DNA of 64,000 nucleotides from Melanopsichium pennsylvanicum (GCA_900208305.1 OAPG01000019.1:248001-312000); one strand, 5' to 3'; positions 11,954 through 23,010 are shown, numbered from the stretch's first letter. Numbers and translations: made by a program. Notes: generated from the letters alone by a model not told the origin.

Positions 11954-14900
11954 ATGCTCCACAAACCCTCACTCTCCCTTAGACACGGCTCTTCTTGCAC
12001 ATGCAGGCTATTATATAGTCTCCTTAATACAATCAGAGCCCATATGCGGAGGTCAAAGGGCGCTTTGCACACAAGGAACGCCTATCAAGCCCTCCTGCAA
12101 CTACCACAACAGCAGCAGCAGCAACGGCGAGTCCTCAGCTCAGCTGCCTTTTGCCCCGCCTACTTCTCCCCTGCATCGGGCTCGCATTCGGCCCTGAGCA
12201 TACCACTATTCGCTTCATCAATCATATTCTCTTCTGTCTCATCTTCATCGACAGCGAAAATAAAACGGACATCAATCTTCGCCTTTGCGTCCTACTCAAC
12301 AGCAAATTCGCCAACACCATACCCGCTCCCAGGATCAAATAACGAAATAGATCCCCGCGGCGTCGACTATTCGCTTTTCGAGCCCCAGGACTCCACATAT
12401 GTCCAGCAGGTGCCATCTTCTCCTAACGGCGCTAGTGCAGCTGAAACATCACACTCCTCAACCGATTCCGGCTCCACATCAACCGTGTTCGATCCATCCA
12501 CAAAGACACCCTCGACGCTCTCCCCACCAACCCAGCTCCTTGCCCGGCTTATAGGAGATGAGGAATTTGAAACGGCGACTCAAGTCCTCCACGAACTGCA
12601 GACACTTCGAACCCCCCTCTCGGAGCCTTTGCCCATCTTCTCGTCCGCCGCAATGTGGGCAGTCCACAACGATCGTCCTAATGATATGCTCCTGTGGATG
12701 CGTCTCTGCCCAGGCTATGTTTCCGGAACCAAATATCTCAACACTGCTTCCAATAATTCTTACTCAGTTCAAGTGAGGTCGGTTTCTAGAGACTTTAGAA
12801 AGTGCTTCTTGGTTCTTCTAAATGCTTATGGCGATGACCTTCGCTTGCTGCAACGCGCAAGTATGATTGCTGTCGAAAAAGGTTTGTGGGGGGTATTGCA
12901 GAGCCTTCTTGCCCAGATACTAAGGTTTGGCGTCGGAAACATGATGCCTGGAGAAGCGCGCAGCAATCCTGACGTAGCTTGGCAGTACTTCAACAGAATT
13001 GTGCAAGTGCACCAAGCTCAAAAAGGGCAAAAGGATCCAAGCAAAAAGCGAGAATTACAAGTTGCAACGATGGAGCTGAGTCGACTGTACAATCTGGGCA
13101 TTCGAACGTTGGCCCTTGCAGGCCGTCTGGATGATGCTCTACTGTGGGCTGATAAGAGCGTTATGCCCATTACCGCAGCCTTGAGAAAGGTGTTGAAGGT
13201 TGACGGGTTCACAGAAAACTTTCTCGTTGAGGAGTTGGTCAAAGGTGGTGATGATTATTACATCGAACGAGCAAGGGTGCTAACGGAAAGATTGGCGAAC
13301 AATGCAGCAAGGCCGGTGACGCAGACAGCGACCAACGTCGATACAGTTCTGGAGCGTGTACAGCGAGAGTCAGCCTTCACATCTTCCGGGACTTACGCGA
13401 ACTGCTCTGATAGGTCGGAGACAGATCTCGACGGTGCAATCCTCTTCTACCTTCGCCAAGGAGACCTTGTTGCCGCCCGAAACCATCTTCTCTCGGTGCT
13501 CAACTCCTCTGCTCGAATTTGGCGTGATGATACCAACTCTGCGCTTGTATCAACCTCAACCATAGACAATGACTCGGTCTTCTCTCACCTTCCTTCAGCC
13601 TACGCTCTCTCCTCGCTCCACGATACGGCACACAAACTCGGCACCATTGGTGTGACAACTTCTCTTACCGAACCAGACATGCATAGTGACACGACACATG
13701 CTTCTTCAAGCAGCAATTTTGAGACGCTCACCGCGGAAGAGTTCTTACGACCGATCAGAAAGGCTTTGTTGGACACCAGGGGTGGCAGGGGATTATGGGA
13801 GACAAGTAGATTGTATGGGTTGGTCAAGAAGGAGAAGTACAGAGAGGCGATTGGATTTTATGTCGGGAAATCTGGGTTCAGGTTGCCTGCTGGCGGCATA
13901 ACTCCAGAGCTTATTGGTCTTGCACTGGACTCGACTTCGGCGACGGGCAAGGGGAGTAAACATGTTCAAAGGAACGCAGGGCGTAGCAAGCAATGGCCTT
14001 CTACGCACGCTATCAATTTGATGCTCAGAGCTATCACCGGTCTTTGCGTTGAAAGAAAGGACTATAATCGCCTTGCACAGGTCTACGACACCTGGAAAGC
14101 CGCCTCGCTCCCCACACATTCTTCCGCATCTTCGTCATCACATGCAGACTCAGATGTGGGTAAAGAGAACGACGGTCTCCCAGAGCTCGTATTCACCCAG
14201 TGGCTACCAAGCCAGCGACCAGATAGCCATACTTTTGACCCATTCCTTCGAGCCTTTGCTCGCATCCACACTTCAAGCATACCCACAGAAGACTCCCCTT
14301 CCACGTCATCGTCCGTCTCGTCCAACATCACATATACTCCCTTCGGCTCATCTTCAGCGGTGTTGCCGGTCATTCGAGACATGACCAACCAATTTCAAAT
14401 TCGCCCGAGTATCAGCTCTTGGACTATAGCTCTGGAGTGTCTTGGTCGAGAAGGCCGTTCTCGCTGGTCCACGACCACATCCGTCCTAGCCAGAGCTGTT
14501 GGGATCAACACTGTTTCTCCTCTACCTCTCTGCTCTTCCTCTTCAGGCAGGCACAATGAAACAAGGAATGAAGGGGAGATGGAAGGAGTGAAGGGGCCAC
14601 AAGAAGGGTTTGCACCTGCTAATTTAGCCACCTACACAGCGCTGATCAGGGCTCTTGTTCGTGTTGCCCATCAAGACGGTGGAAGTATGGTCTACGAAGC
14701 TTCAGGGGTGAGAGATGATTTGTTGTTGAGGACGCGAGATCTGGACGTTGCGGTTAGGCAATTGGTGTCCACAGAGGAGGAAGAGGAAGCGGAATCGGGA
14801 CAAACGTTTTACATTGATCTGTTGAGTAGATGGCAAGCGGTTCAGCAGGCGGTTTCCGAGCGCAAGATGATGAAGGACGATAGAAGGGAAAGGTGGGATG

Positions 14901-15010
14901 CAGCTACCATGCTCGAAGCGAACGACGGACGTACTGTCGAGGCTTTGAAGGATTTGTGGATGGTTGAAACAGCTCAGAGTCATGCTGAGATTGCAGATTC
15001 TTTTCACTGA
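11954..15010 (+). CDS. Large mitochondrial helical-repeat (PPR-like) protein
   Basis: An intronless gene of about 1018 residues. The N-terminus is rich in Arg, Ser and Leu and almost free of acidic residues, as in a mitochondrial targeting sequence. A Gln run follows (about residues 75-80), then Ser/Thr-rich linkers, then long amphipathic helical segments such as WAVHNDRPNDMLLWMRLC, LGIRTLALAGRLDDALLWAD and INLMLRAITGLC. Their spacing resembles pentatricopeptide or other alpha-solenoid repeats used in organellar RNA binding or translation. I cannot place it in a named family. The frame stays open upstream to 11897 but begins there with TTG. ATG 11954 is the first in frame, and ATG 12044 is an equally acceptable start that still keeps the presequence. 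It converges with the methyltransferase gene, with 159 bp between stops. Confidence 0.7.
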   Translation: MLHKPSLSLRHGSSCTCRLLYSLLNTIRAHMRRSKGALHTRNAYQALLQLPQQQQQQRRVLSSAAFCPAYFSPASGSHSALSIPLFASSIIFSSVSSSSTAKIKRTSIFAFASYSTANSPTPYPLPGSNNEIDPRGVDYSLFEPQDSTYVQQVPSSPNGASAAETSHSSTDSGSTSTVFDPSTKTPSTLSPPTQLLARLIGDEEFETATQVLHELQTLRTPLSEPLPIFSSAAMWAVHNDRPNDMLLWMRLCPGYVSGTKYLNTASNNSYSVQVRSVSRDFRKCFLVLLNAYGDDLRLLQRASMIAVEKGLWGVLQSLLAQILRFGVGNMMPGEARSNPDVAWQYFNRIVQVHQAQKGQKDPSKKRELQVATMELSRLYNLGIRTLALAGRLDDALLWADKSVMPITAALRKVLKVDGFTENFLVEELVKGGDDYYIERARVLTERLANNAARPVTQTATNVDTVLERVQRESAFTSSGTYANCSDRSETDLDGAILFYLRQGDLVAARNHLLSVLNSSARIWRDDTNSALVSTSTIDNDSVFSHLPSAYALSSLHDTAHKLGTIGVTTSLTEPDMHSDTTHASSSSNFETLTAEEFLRPIRKALLDTRGGRGLWETSRLYGLVKKEKYREAIGFYVGKSGFRLPAGGITPELIGLALDSTSATGKGSKHVQRNAGRSKQWPSTHAINLMLRAITGLCVERKDYNRLAQVYDTWKAASLPTHSSASSSSHADSDVGKENDGLPELVFTQWLPSQRPDSHTFDPFLRAFARIHTSSIPTEDSPSTSSSVSSNITYTPFGSSSAVLPVIRDMTNQFQIRPSISSWTIALECLGREGRSRWSTTTSVLARAVGINTVSPLPLCSSSSGRHNETRNEGEMEGVKGPQEGFAPANLATYTALIRALVRVAHQDGGSMVYEASGVRDDLLLRTRDLDVAVRQLVSTEEEEEAESGQTFYIDLLSRWQAVQQAVSERKMMKDDRRERWDAATMLEANDGRTVEALKDLWMVETAQSHAEIADSFH

Positions 15011-15169
15011 TGCCAGCTTTTCCCGCAGGGGATGTGTCATTATGAACTGATCATAACAGAGCATTACACGGGATGGAAGATGTTGCTTGCATATACTCTT
15101 GCGCATTCGAAGTCCAAACCCAAGGCAAACTTAGCCTTGCCTCTGTGGGGAAAGTCTGTGAGGAAAAAA

Positions 15170-16004
15170 TTAGGATTTGATTCCCGTCACGGCGAGGAAG
15201 GGAAACGTTTGGAGAGATCCATCGTCGACCTCCTTTTCGATCGAGAAGCTTGTAAAGACTTGAACATCACTGAAGCCTGCGTCTTTGAGAATGCTTTTCA
15301 TTTCTGTCCGCTTCAGACCGTGTCTTTCTACGCCGGCGTGCTGTGTCACCAAAATCGAATGATGAAGAAAAGAAGATCATGTGTGCGTCAGCTGGCGATC
15401 TGTGTCTGTGTTTGCTGCTCTCCTTTTTCTTGGATCGAACCTGACAGGTTCTGTGTTTGAACTGTCTGACCATGCTTACTTTATCTTTTGGATGAAAAGC
15501 TTGTGCTCGGGGACCATCGTCCTCAAAATCGCTGATCCACACCCTTCCGTTCTGCTTGAGCGTCCCATGCATGACTTTCAGCAGATCCAACATGTTGGGT
15601 ACATGATGCATCACCAAGTGACTAACAACCAAGTCAAACTTCTCGGCCGCCAGCACCGTATCTTTTGGATCTTCCAGAAGCTTCACTTCAGCACGAACTC
15701 TTTCAACCAACCCTTGTTTCTCAACTTTAGCTTTCAACATCTCAATCATACCCAAAGCCGTATCCAAAGCCAGAATGCTCTTGACATGTTGCGCTAGAGG
15801 TACTGTTAAAAGCCCAGTTCCACATCCAATCTCCAATACAGCACATGAAGACAAACCTTGCGGAACATACCTTGATGCAGACTCCAGCAGACTGGCGAGA
15901 CAGTACTGGGAACTCTTGACAACCTCGGGCTTGCTATCCCACATCTTTGCTTCGTCGTTGAAGCGCGAGTTTCCTTCCGAATAGTTTGGCTTTGGTTCCG
16001 TCAT
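15170..16004 (-). CDS. Class I SAM-dependent methyltransferase, two exons
   Basis: Exon 1 is 16004-15480 and exon 2 is 15340-15170, joined across a 139-bp intron (donor GTAAGC, acceptor ACACAG) in phase 0, giving 231 residues. Without splicing, exon 1 reads into a basic, unconserved tail, while exon 2 supplies the expected end of the fold (ERHGLKRTEMKSILKDAGF, then FPFLAVTGIKS). The SAM-binding motif is VLEIGCGTGLL, followed by the acidic loop LALDTA and the motif IV-like FDLVVSHLVMHHV. The WISDFEDDG segment is typical of the Methyltransf_11 / UbiE-like group. The substrate is not evident from the sequence. It could modify a small molecule or a protein. Confidence 0.85.
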
Positions 16005-16277
16005 CTTGGCAATCGAAAGTGAAAATAAAACTAGAGCGATCTTGTGTAGAATAACGCAGGCGTCGATGCTGTGTCTTTTGACAAGGTATTGATGAGGTTT
16101 CTCTGGTGCTTGTCAAGTCAGGAGAGTGCAGAGTGGTTACGGAAGATGGGGTCGGCACTGGTCTGTGGGAAGACTACCCCGCAAACACGGGTCCAACGTT
16201 GTACAGCTTGCAATAAGCCTTGACAACTGACTTTGAATTAGTTTAGGTATAACTTTATTTCACAAGCATGCACATCA
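16005..16277. other. Intergenic, nothing recognised
   Basis: The stretch between the methyltransferase start and the tRNA gene. It contains the methyltransferase promoter by position, but I see no distinct element. Confidence 0.4.
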
Positions 16278-16381
16278 TCCCAGTTAGTACAATGGTTAGT
16301 ATAGGGCACTCTCAGACACCCTACGAATTTACGCGTCGGGTTTTCACTGCTCAGATCAGGGTTCGATTCCCTGGCCGGGAA
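16278..16381 (+). tRNA. tRNA-Glu (CTC anticodon) with an intron
   Basis: The cloverleaf can be drawn by hand. The acceptor arm pairs TCCCAGT with GCCGGGA (one A-C mismatch). The D arm is GTAC/GTAT with loop AATGGTTA. The anticodon stem is GGGCA/TGCTC, and the T arm CAGGG-TTCGATT-CCCTG is perfect. The anticodon loop begins C-T-CTC-A and resumes with C after a 32-nt insertion (about 16315-16346). That is exactly the canonical position of nuclear tRNA introns, between bases 37 and 38. CTC reads the glutamate codon GAG. A T6 run follows directly, as expected for a polymerase III terminator. The internal A and B boxes (AGTACAATGG, GGTTCGATTCC) are present. Confidence 0.88.
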
Positions 16382-17565
16382 ATTTTTTGCTTCATCACAC
16401 CACATCACACAGAAGATGCTATACTTCCAACGTGATTGCAGATTCAACGAGAGGCGGTGTGATAAGGTGCTGGTAGCCTGCGATAATAAGCAAGAGGCAT
16501 TGAGACCAAAAGATTTCATAGATCCGAGACTCGTGAGTGATACCGCAGCACGTCTGAAGCGTAAGACCATGTTTGGCGGCCGAATTTGGCTGAGATCGAG
16601 CCGATGTCGGATCTCTCAAGCAACACGGGAAATCAGACCGAATGGTTCGAGCGCCACCAATAGTGAGTACTTAACTCTGCCTTGCAAGACATGTCCTGGT
16701 TTTGATTGTCAGGAAACACTTGAGTCATATGGAGCAATAATACAGATCGGAGGTGACCAGATCACTCGAGTGCTGAGCATCCTTTAGCAGATACGACTAG
16801 TTGGGGTCCGACGACTTTCGGGTAGGCTCTAGGTCGAGGGGTCATAGTCAAATTTGCGGCACATTCGGCTTATCGCATCGATGAGCCGTGAATGGTTCAA
16901 GCGGGCTGTGTCTCGGAGCAAAGACGTCGAAATCAAGGTTCGGGTGAAGCCAACCTAGTTTATACTACCCGGGAATCAGGTCTCGAATACGATATGACGA
17001 TGATACCAAATTCTGGTAGGAGAGACCAGTCATAGACGTTTGGAGAGGGGAGGAATTTGGGCCAGATGAAGAAATTGGCACCTCTTTTTTGGAGAAAAGG
17101 GTGCACTCCTAACACATAAAGGTGGAGCAAGACGACTAAGCACGGCGCATGGCAATAGTGTAGCAAGCCTGTGCGTGTAGTCACTGTGCCCTCATCAACA
17201 CGCTTCAAGCCAGTCGCCACTAACTTACAGACTCTTACACGTTATGGAATAAAGTTTCCGGCCTTGACCCTTCCACTAGCTATTATAAGCTCGACATCAC
17301 GACGCTGCTACTGACTGTACTCAGCTCTCACGTGAATAAGAGTTCGGCAGTCGTCAGCACCACCATCACTTGCACACCTACTGTAGTTCAGCACCACTCT
17401 TCTGATCCTGTCTCCAGAAGGTGTCGCTCTTGCGCCTACCAACTTACACCCACTCGGACTACCTCATCTCGGAACAGCTCACCAATCGGCGTACAGGCTT
17501 CAAGCATCCCGATCCGCCAGCGTTTTTCGCCTCCTCTTGAAACCCATCATAAGAACGCTGCAACC
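16382..17565. other. Intergenic region; start is the tRNA terminator
   Basis: It opens with a T6 run (about 16383-16388), a probable polymerase III terminator. A 123-codon frame at 16416-16787 has no recognisable motif and I do not call it a gene. The right part is the promoter and leader of the acyltransferase. The reading frame is open from 17332, but the codon there is GTG and not ATG. Confidence 0.5.
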
Positions 17566-19737
17566 ATGTCCTCGAAAACCAGCAAGGAGGGCTCGCTTCC
17601 AACAGAAGAAGATTTTCAGCCCAAGCAACATCCCAAAGTAGCACAGCTCATCTCTGGAGTCGACACCCCCAAGTCCGAATACATGCCATACTCCTCTATC
17701 CCCTCAACACCCAACAATGGCCTTCGCACTCCCGACTCTGAATCTGAACCCACCATAGCCACATCTACTGTCACCACCACCATCTTGAATGCCCGCGGCT
17801 CCGGTTCCTCCACCGTCGAATTCCAACACATTGGCGCCAAGGGCCTATCCCATCGAGTCGGCAAAGATGGAGCGATTCACCTCGAACCTGTGGCTGCCTC
17901 GTCCAAATCCCGCAAGAAGATGCGTGCCGTCGTATCCTTCAAGCCGCGCAGGAGCCACTTTGATCGCTTCAACGAGTCTTCCTCTCGCGATCAGTTCAGA
18001 GGCTTCTTCACCCTCTTCTGGGTCTGCTTGGCGCTCTTCGTCCTCAACACCAGCTACACCAGCTTTGCCAGCACAGGTCAAGTCCTCTCTCTCACCTTTG
18101 CCACACTCTTCAGCAAAGACGCATGGATGCTGGCCCTCTCCGACGCGGTTCTCATTGGTTCCCTCTTCATCTGCGTCCCCTTCGCCATGGTCTGTCGCCG
18201 AGGCTGGGTTCGTTACTGGCCAACAGCAGTCGTCTTCCAACACCTCTGGCAATCAGCACTATTAGGCGCAGTCATCAAGTGGGCAAGATACAGAAAGTGG
18301 CCTTGGGTACAGAGTGGCTTCTTCGTACTGCATACTTTGGCGATGCTCATGAAGATACACTCGTACATGAACGTTAACGGCAATATGGCAGATACTTACC
18401 ACCGCATGAGGAGGTTGGAGAGCACGTTGGAGGAGAGAGTCGCCGAGCTAGAGGGCGGCGAAGCAGGTAGAGGCGAGGAGCAACTCAAAGCGGCATGGGG
18501 TAAGGCCGTCACGAAGGCAAGGCAGAACGCTGGTCTTGGGCAAGGCGATATCGATAAGACTGGTGTGCAGTTGTTGAAGGATTGGTCGAGCTTAGAAAAG
18601 CAAAGAGGGAGCGATGGTGGCAGATGTCGGGCTGGGCAGCTATTCAACGCGGTAATGGGCAAGGGAAATGATCAGCCTTCGCTTTCGGTCGAGGAAGAGA
18701 CGAACAAGAAAGACGAGGAAGCAGCTAGGGGCAACAAGTTGACTCGCGAAGAGCACATCCAGCTGCACAAGGAGGTTTTCGAGCAGGACCAGGCTGAGCG
18801 CACTGCAGATACTTCCAAGGATGACGGAAAGCTTCAAGGCAACGGTAGCACCGATTCAAAGCTTACCCGGCGCTCATCCCCTGCCCGTGACAGCCACATC
18901 ATTCGCGACCCACACCCGCTCTCTTCCCATCCCGACTCGCTCATTGCCGACCTCGCCCGAGAAATCGAGGTGCTCCGTGAGGATCTGCTCTCAGCGCCTT
19001 CTTCCGAACCTCTTTCGCCTGACCTCGTACATCAAGACCCTATAATGTGGCCAGCCAACGTGACCTACGCCAACTTTTGGGACTATCTCCTAGTGCCTAC
19101 TCTCGTCTACGAACTTTCTTATCCGCGACTCAAGACCATCCGTCCTTTATACGTCCTAGAAAAGACCCTTGCTACATTTGGCACATTCTTGGTCATCTAC
19201 GTCATCACAGAGCACTGGATAATGCCTTTCACTCCCACAGCCGACACACCTTTCTTGCGAACATTCTTGCAGCTTGCCGTACCCATGATGATCAACTATC
19301 TTCTCATCTTTTACATCATGTTCGAATGCATCTGCAACGCCTTTGCCGAACTCACCAGGTTCGCTGACCGCGAGTTCTACCTCGATTGGTGGAACGCGAC
19401 GAGTATGGATGTATTTAGTAGAAAGTGGAACAAGCCAGTGCACTCGTTCTTGCTCAGGCACGTCTATGCCAGTACGATTGCTGCATGGGGCGTGAGTAAG
19501 AGCATGGCAATGTTCTTGACCTTCTTGCTGAGCTCTTTGGTGCACGAGCTAGTCATGGCCATCGTCTCAGGCAAGATCAGGTTCTATCTGTTTGCTGCAC
19601 AGATGGTGCAGTTGCCATTAATCCTGCTCAGTCAGGTTCCATTTATCAGAAAGAACGAAACGTTGGGCAACATGATCTTTTGGATTGGACTCATGTCTGG
19701 ATTTCCCCTGCTCAACATCGGATATCTCGTTTACTAG
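17566..19737 (+). CDS. MBOAT O-acyltransferase (sterol ACAT/ARE or DGAT1 type)
   Basis: An integral ER membrane enzyme that esterifies sterol (or diacylglycerol) with fatty acyl-CoA for storage in lipid droplets. It has 723 residues and no intron. I use ATG 17566 because it has a good context (GCAACCATG) and the upstream open frame has no ATG. The first roughly 130 residues are disordered. Several hydrophobic segments follow from about residue 145. A long charged insert with acidic and coiled-coil character occupies about 285-475. The catalytic half has the family signature FYLDWWNA (about 604-611), FSRKWNKPVH, and the active-site His in SSLVHELVM (His about 660). ACAT and DGAT1 share these motifs. 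The very long N-terminal and middle inserts fit fungal Are proteins somewhat better. Confidence 0.9.
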   Translation: MSSKTSKEGSLPTEEDFQPKQHPKVAQLISGVDTPKSEYMPYSSIPSTPNNGLRTPDSESEPTIATSTVTTTILNARGSGSSTVEFQHIGAKGLSHRVGKDGAIHLEPVAASSKSRKKMRAVVSFKPRRSHFDRFNESSSRDQFRGFFTLFWVCLALFVLNTSYTSFASTGQVLSLTFATLFSKDAWMLALSDAVLIGSLFICVPFAMVCRRGWVRYWPTAVVFQHLWQSALLGAVIKWARYRKWPWVQSGFFVLHTLAMLMKIHSYMNVNGNMADTYHRMRRLESTLEERVAELEGGEAGRGEEQLKAAWGKAVTKARQNAGLGQGDIDKTGVQLLKDWSSLEKQRGSDGGRCRAGQLFNAVMGKGNDQPSLSVEEETNKKDEEAARGNKLTREEHIQLHKEVFEQDQAERTADTSKDDGKLQGNGSTDSKLTRRSSPARDSHIIRDPHPLSSHPDSLIADLAREIEVLREDLLSAPSSEPLSPDLVHQDPIMWPANVTYANFWDYLLVPTLVYELSYPRLKTIRPLYVLEKTLATFGTFLVIYVITEHWIMPFTPTADTPFLRTFLQLAVPMMINYLLIFYIMFECICNAFAELTRFADREFYLDWWNATSMDVFSRKWNKPVHSFLLRHVYASTIAAWGVSKSMAMFLTFLLSSLVHELVMAIVSGKIRFYLFAAQMVQLPLILLSQVPFIRKNETLGNMIFWIGLMSGFPLLNIGYLVY

Positions 19738-20964
19738 GCTACCTAAAGAATACTGTAAAACACTCAAGACGAGGAAAAGCCACGATAAGTTTCTGATCTA
19801 TTTCCTTTTGTACACCTCAAATGCTGCATCTACTCACTTTAGGATCGGAAAAATACAATTCAAATTCACTACTCATACTCTCGATCTTACGCGAGACGTA
19901 TTGCTCAGTTTAAAATGGCAGGGATTTGGTTTTTCGTTGCAGTTCCGTCGGAGACATGGGGCAACGATGATTCGAGAGCCCTTTGTGTGTGTTCTCTCCC
20001 GCAGCGGAGGTGCAAATCCAACGCTTTGTGATGTGTGCTTCTTCTCTGAACCACAAATCCGGAGCGACCACACTGTCAAAATAACGGACAAACGAAACAT
20101 GAATTAAGATTCCCGATGCTCGGTCCTTCCCATTGTTGACAGTTCGGAGTTCGCTTCCCGGCGAAATGAATGTTTACACCGTTCACCCAAAAAGAAAGAA
20201 ACAAAGAAAAAGTCCCTTTGTTGTCGCAAGAAAAGTCAAAATTTATTTGGCGCTATAATGTGTACGGTAATGTATTAAATTTCACAAAACATGATGGAAC
20301 TCGTCCCTTTGTCCTCCTTTTGGCTTTGTGTCCGTCATAATCAGCAGGGCAGATCAAGCCTAATCTCATCACTGTGCATGGATCCACTAAGCAGTCGGGA
20401 CCATCCGCGTGGACAGTTCCGGATGCAGAATGAAAGGGATGAACTGGTCGAACTGTAGTAGCAAGCGTTCACACAATCAGAACAGAATAGAACTGCAACG
20501 CGCAGTACGCCAACCATGCGTTTGCGAGATCTGAGAGCGAGCTGCCAAAGTGGGCGATCACTGTAAGCTCTCAAAGCACGCCTACGGGGCCCTTTTCAGG
20601 GTGAACTTATGAGAGCACGTAAAGCCCACATGAATTGTGTAGGACTGATGAGCTGAGAGAGAAAGAACAAAGGGAGAGGCATCATGGGTTGAACGCCAAT
20701 GAACGGCCTAGCCCCCACACGAGAAGCCACGCCGCCGGAGTCGTCGCCAGTGTGACAGGACCTGTCAGTCAAAGGTATGATGTTGCGCCATACATGATGC
20801 TTTAGTTTTAATGATGCCTTCTTTGTCACTCACACTACGTCCTACACACTGCTATAAAATATAAAGGTTCCTTGCTCTCTCTAATCCTTCTCCTTTCCAT
20901 CTCTTTGAAAGTCTAACCTTGCACTCACCTTCAACTTCTTGTGGCAGTCTTTCGGGCCATCGAC
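19738..20964. other. Intergenic, no gene recognised
   Basis: About 1.2 kb between two plus-strand genes. The left part is the acyltransferase 3' end; the last 100 bases are pyrimidine-rich and precede the next start (TATA-like TATAAAATATAAAG near 20852). No coding frame or RNA gene is supported. Confidence 0.5.
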
Positions 20965-23010
20965 ATGTCGGTCGCCACACGTCCTCGTTCAATGACGGCT
21001 CATTGCAACTCATCTACCCTCGTCACCCCTCCATTCTCCTCTTCGAAGCAGCCTGCTCCTAAGTTTAACAATTTTCGCCCTGTCCGCTACCAAACCAAAG
21101 AGGAACTCGACCGATTCTTTGGCACCACCGCTGTCCAGAAGCGGGAACAGCGTTTGCGCGTGCGCGAATCTGATGGCCAAGTATATTTCGACTGGATCGA
21201 AAAGGATGAATGGCAACACTTGCTTGCTACCGGTTCACTAACTTCTCCCAACTCTCCTGGTGATGCAGAGAGGAGGAGGAGCAGTGCTGCTACATTTCTG
21301 ACACTCAACTCTCCATTGCGCCCGAGTAGCCCGGCTAGGAGAGCGAGTCTGGCCACTCCAGGCACCTCAGGGAGTATGAGTCTTTTGGTGGGTAAGTTGG
21401 GTGATGTTGGGCTTGGCGGCGGTGTTGGAAAAGATGTGGAAGGAGGCATGGAGAGGAGGGGAAGGAAGAGGAGCAATAGTGCTCTCGCAGGACGAAATGG
21501 AAAGGTGGACGAACAGGTGCCGCTCAGAAAGGGCGAGGAGAAGAATTGGATGAGTGTTCCCGGGTTCAAACGCAGGCAAAGCGATGGGCTTGTGTTCTCC
21601 CCTCGTCGTAGCCATTGTGCTAGTCGAGACGGGGTGGAGCAGCCCATCATCCATGACGACTCTGATAAGATCCGTATCTCACGTCTTCCACTCAGTCACC
21701 GTAAAGTTGATCAAGAAACCCTCGATCAAGCGTTTGGCATGAACAACCCTCTCCTCGACCTCTCTCCCAGCGCGACTCTTCTTCAACCTCGTGTTCACAA
21801 GCCACCAACGCTTCACATCCCAACTCAGTCTCAGAAAGGGTTGATCGAGGTGGACGACGCTACCAGTCCAACGTGCTCTTCTCCTCGTAGCCCGCTCCCC
21901 AGTGGCAACACCTTTGACTCGTTTTCAAATGGTACACGTCGGGGCACATTCGGGGCACTGTTCCCTGCAGAACAGCAGCTGTCCATTCCTGTCGTATCTT
22001 CACCCAACCGCAGAGCGCGATACCAAAGCGACAGTGCGACCACACCTCCTTCTTCGGCTGCTATGGAATTTCTTCAATCCCCTATACCCACCGCTGCCTC
22101 ATCTCAACCTTTGCGCACCCTTCGCCACGCATTATCCTTCGACACCCCTCGTCGGGCATCTTTTGGCGATAATTCCCCGCCCATCCCGTCGAATCCATGG
22201 ACTCAGCGTCAGAGGTGGCGTTCAGCCGAAGATTCTTCCTGCAACAGTGCTCCACCAAGACCTGAACGAAATCCTCGAGCAGTGCGATCTGTTGCTTCCC
22301 TCCGCGAGACCAGCAATGAAGTGTCTAGAAATCCTCGTGCTCCTTCGATGCATGCTTCTGTTACCATGGACAGAGCACGCAAGATGTCAGGTTCCAGCGG
22401 AGACTCTTGTGCATCCGAAGCCTGCTGGACACCTTTGGCGCCGCGTACAGGCGCCAAGAAGTTTGATCGCACTCGTATGCAGCACTTGAACTCTCTCTCT
22501 CATCCTTCACCGACCAGTACAATTTCGTCTCTGCCACACGTGGAAAAGGTGAGTCCAATGCGCGATCCTTTTGCAACCATCAATTCCGCTCGGCCTTGTA
22601 TCCAACATATCACGGCTGGAAGCAGCAAGGATGAAACAGTGAAAGGGTCTGCAAAACAACCAAAGTCGATCAAGATGAGGATGGGAACAGGTCTGCGTAC
22701 AGGACCGGAAGTGTATCAGGGTGTCGACATTCCTTGTGCTTCGATTCATCTTCACTCGGATCCAGAGGATAATTTTGAACCTGCACTAGCTTTGACAATG
22801 TCGAGTAGCAAGTTGAAAAAGTTCAAGAAGAAGAATCAATTGGCGACAAATTCGATGAGTGGCCTCTCAGCTGCAGATTCCAACAGCTCGGTAGCATCGG
22901 TGGGTGTGGGACATGCAAGATGTGCTTCAGCTAGCTCTGCCTCGGCAGAAAGATCGGCACATCATGCAAAGGGCAGTTCTAGATGGTGGACTCACATACT
23001 CCACGGTTAA
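20965..23010 (+). CDS. Ser-rich protein of unknown function
   Basis: A 681-residue intronless frame. The frame opens at a GTG (20941), and the first ATG is at 20965 with context CGACATGTCG. I do not recognise a family. An N-terminal segment, roughly residues 25-85, looks folded and probably conserved (FRPVRYQTKEELDRFFGT, then VRESDGQVYFDWIEKDEWQ). Most of the rest is disordered, Ser/Pro/Arg-rich, with many SP and RR-x-S sites that look like kinase targets. A second, more ordered patch reads ISRLPLSHRKVDQETLDQAF. A Lys-rich stretch (SSKLKKFKKKNQ) is near the C-terminus. There is no signal peptide or membrane segment. It could be a phosphoregulated scaffold or regulator, but that is only inference. 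The stop codon falls at the start of a tetranucleotide repeat. Confidence 0.7.
   Translation: MSVATRPRSMTAHCNSSTLVTPPFSSSKQPAPKFNNFRPVRYQTKEELDRFFGTTAVQKREQRLRVRESDGQVYFDWIEKDEWQHLLATGSLTSPNSPGDAERRRSSAATFLTLNSPLRPSSPARRASLATPGTSGSMSLLVGKLGDVGLGGGVGKDVEGGMERRGRKRSNSALAGRNGKVDEQVPLRKGEEKNWMSVPGFKRRQSDGLVFSPRRSHCASRDGVEQPIIHDDSDKIRISRLPLSHRKVDQETLDQAFGMNNPLLDLSPSATLLQPRVHKPPTLHIPTQSQKGLIEVDDATSPTCSSPRSPLPSGNTFDSFSNGTRRGTFGALFPAEQQLSIPVVSSPNRRARYQSDSATTPPSSAAMEFLQSPIPTAASSQPLRTLRHALSFDTPRRASFGDNSPPIPSNPWTQRQRWRSAEDSSCNSAPPRPERNPRAVRSVASLRETSNEVSRNPRAPSMHASVTMDRARKMSGSSGDSCASEACWTPLAPRTGAKKFDRTRMQHLNSLSHPSPTSTISSLPHVEKVSPMRDPFATINSARPCIQHITAGSSKDETVKGSAKQPKSIKMRMGTGLRTGPEVYQGVDIPCASIHLHSDPEDNFEPALALTMSSSKLKKFKKKNQLATNSMSGLSAADSNSSVASVGVGHARCASASSASAERSAHHAKGSSRWWTHILHG

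Noticed and set aside
16416..16787. 123-codon frame next to the tRNA
   Set aside because: No motif, and likely chance. I also looked for a tRNA-associated mobile element here and saw no terminal repeats or enzyme.
17332..17565. Upstream extension of the acyltransferase
   Set aside because: The frame is open but begins with GTG and contains no ATG until 17566.
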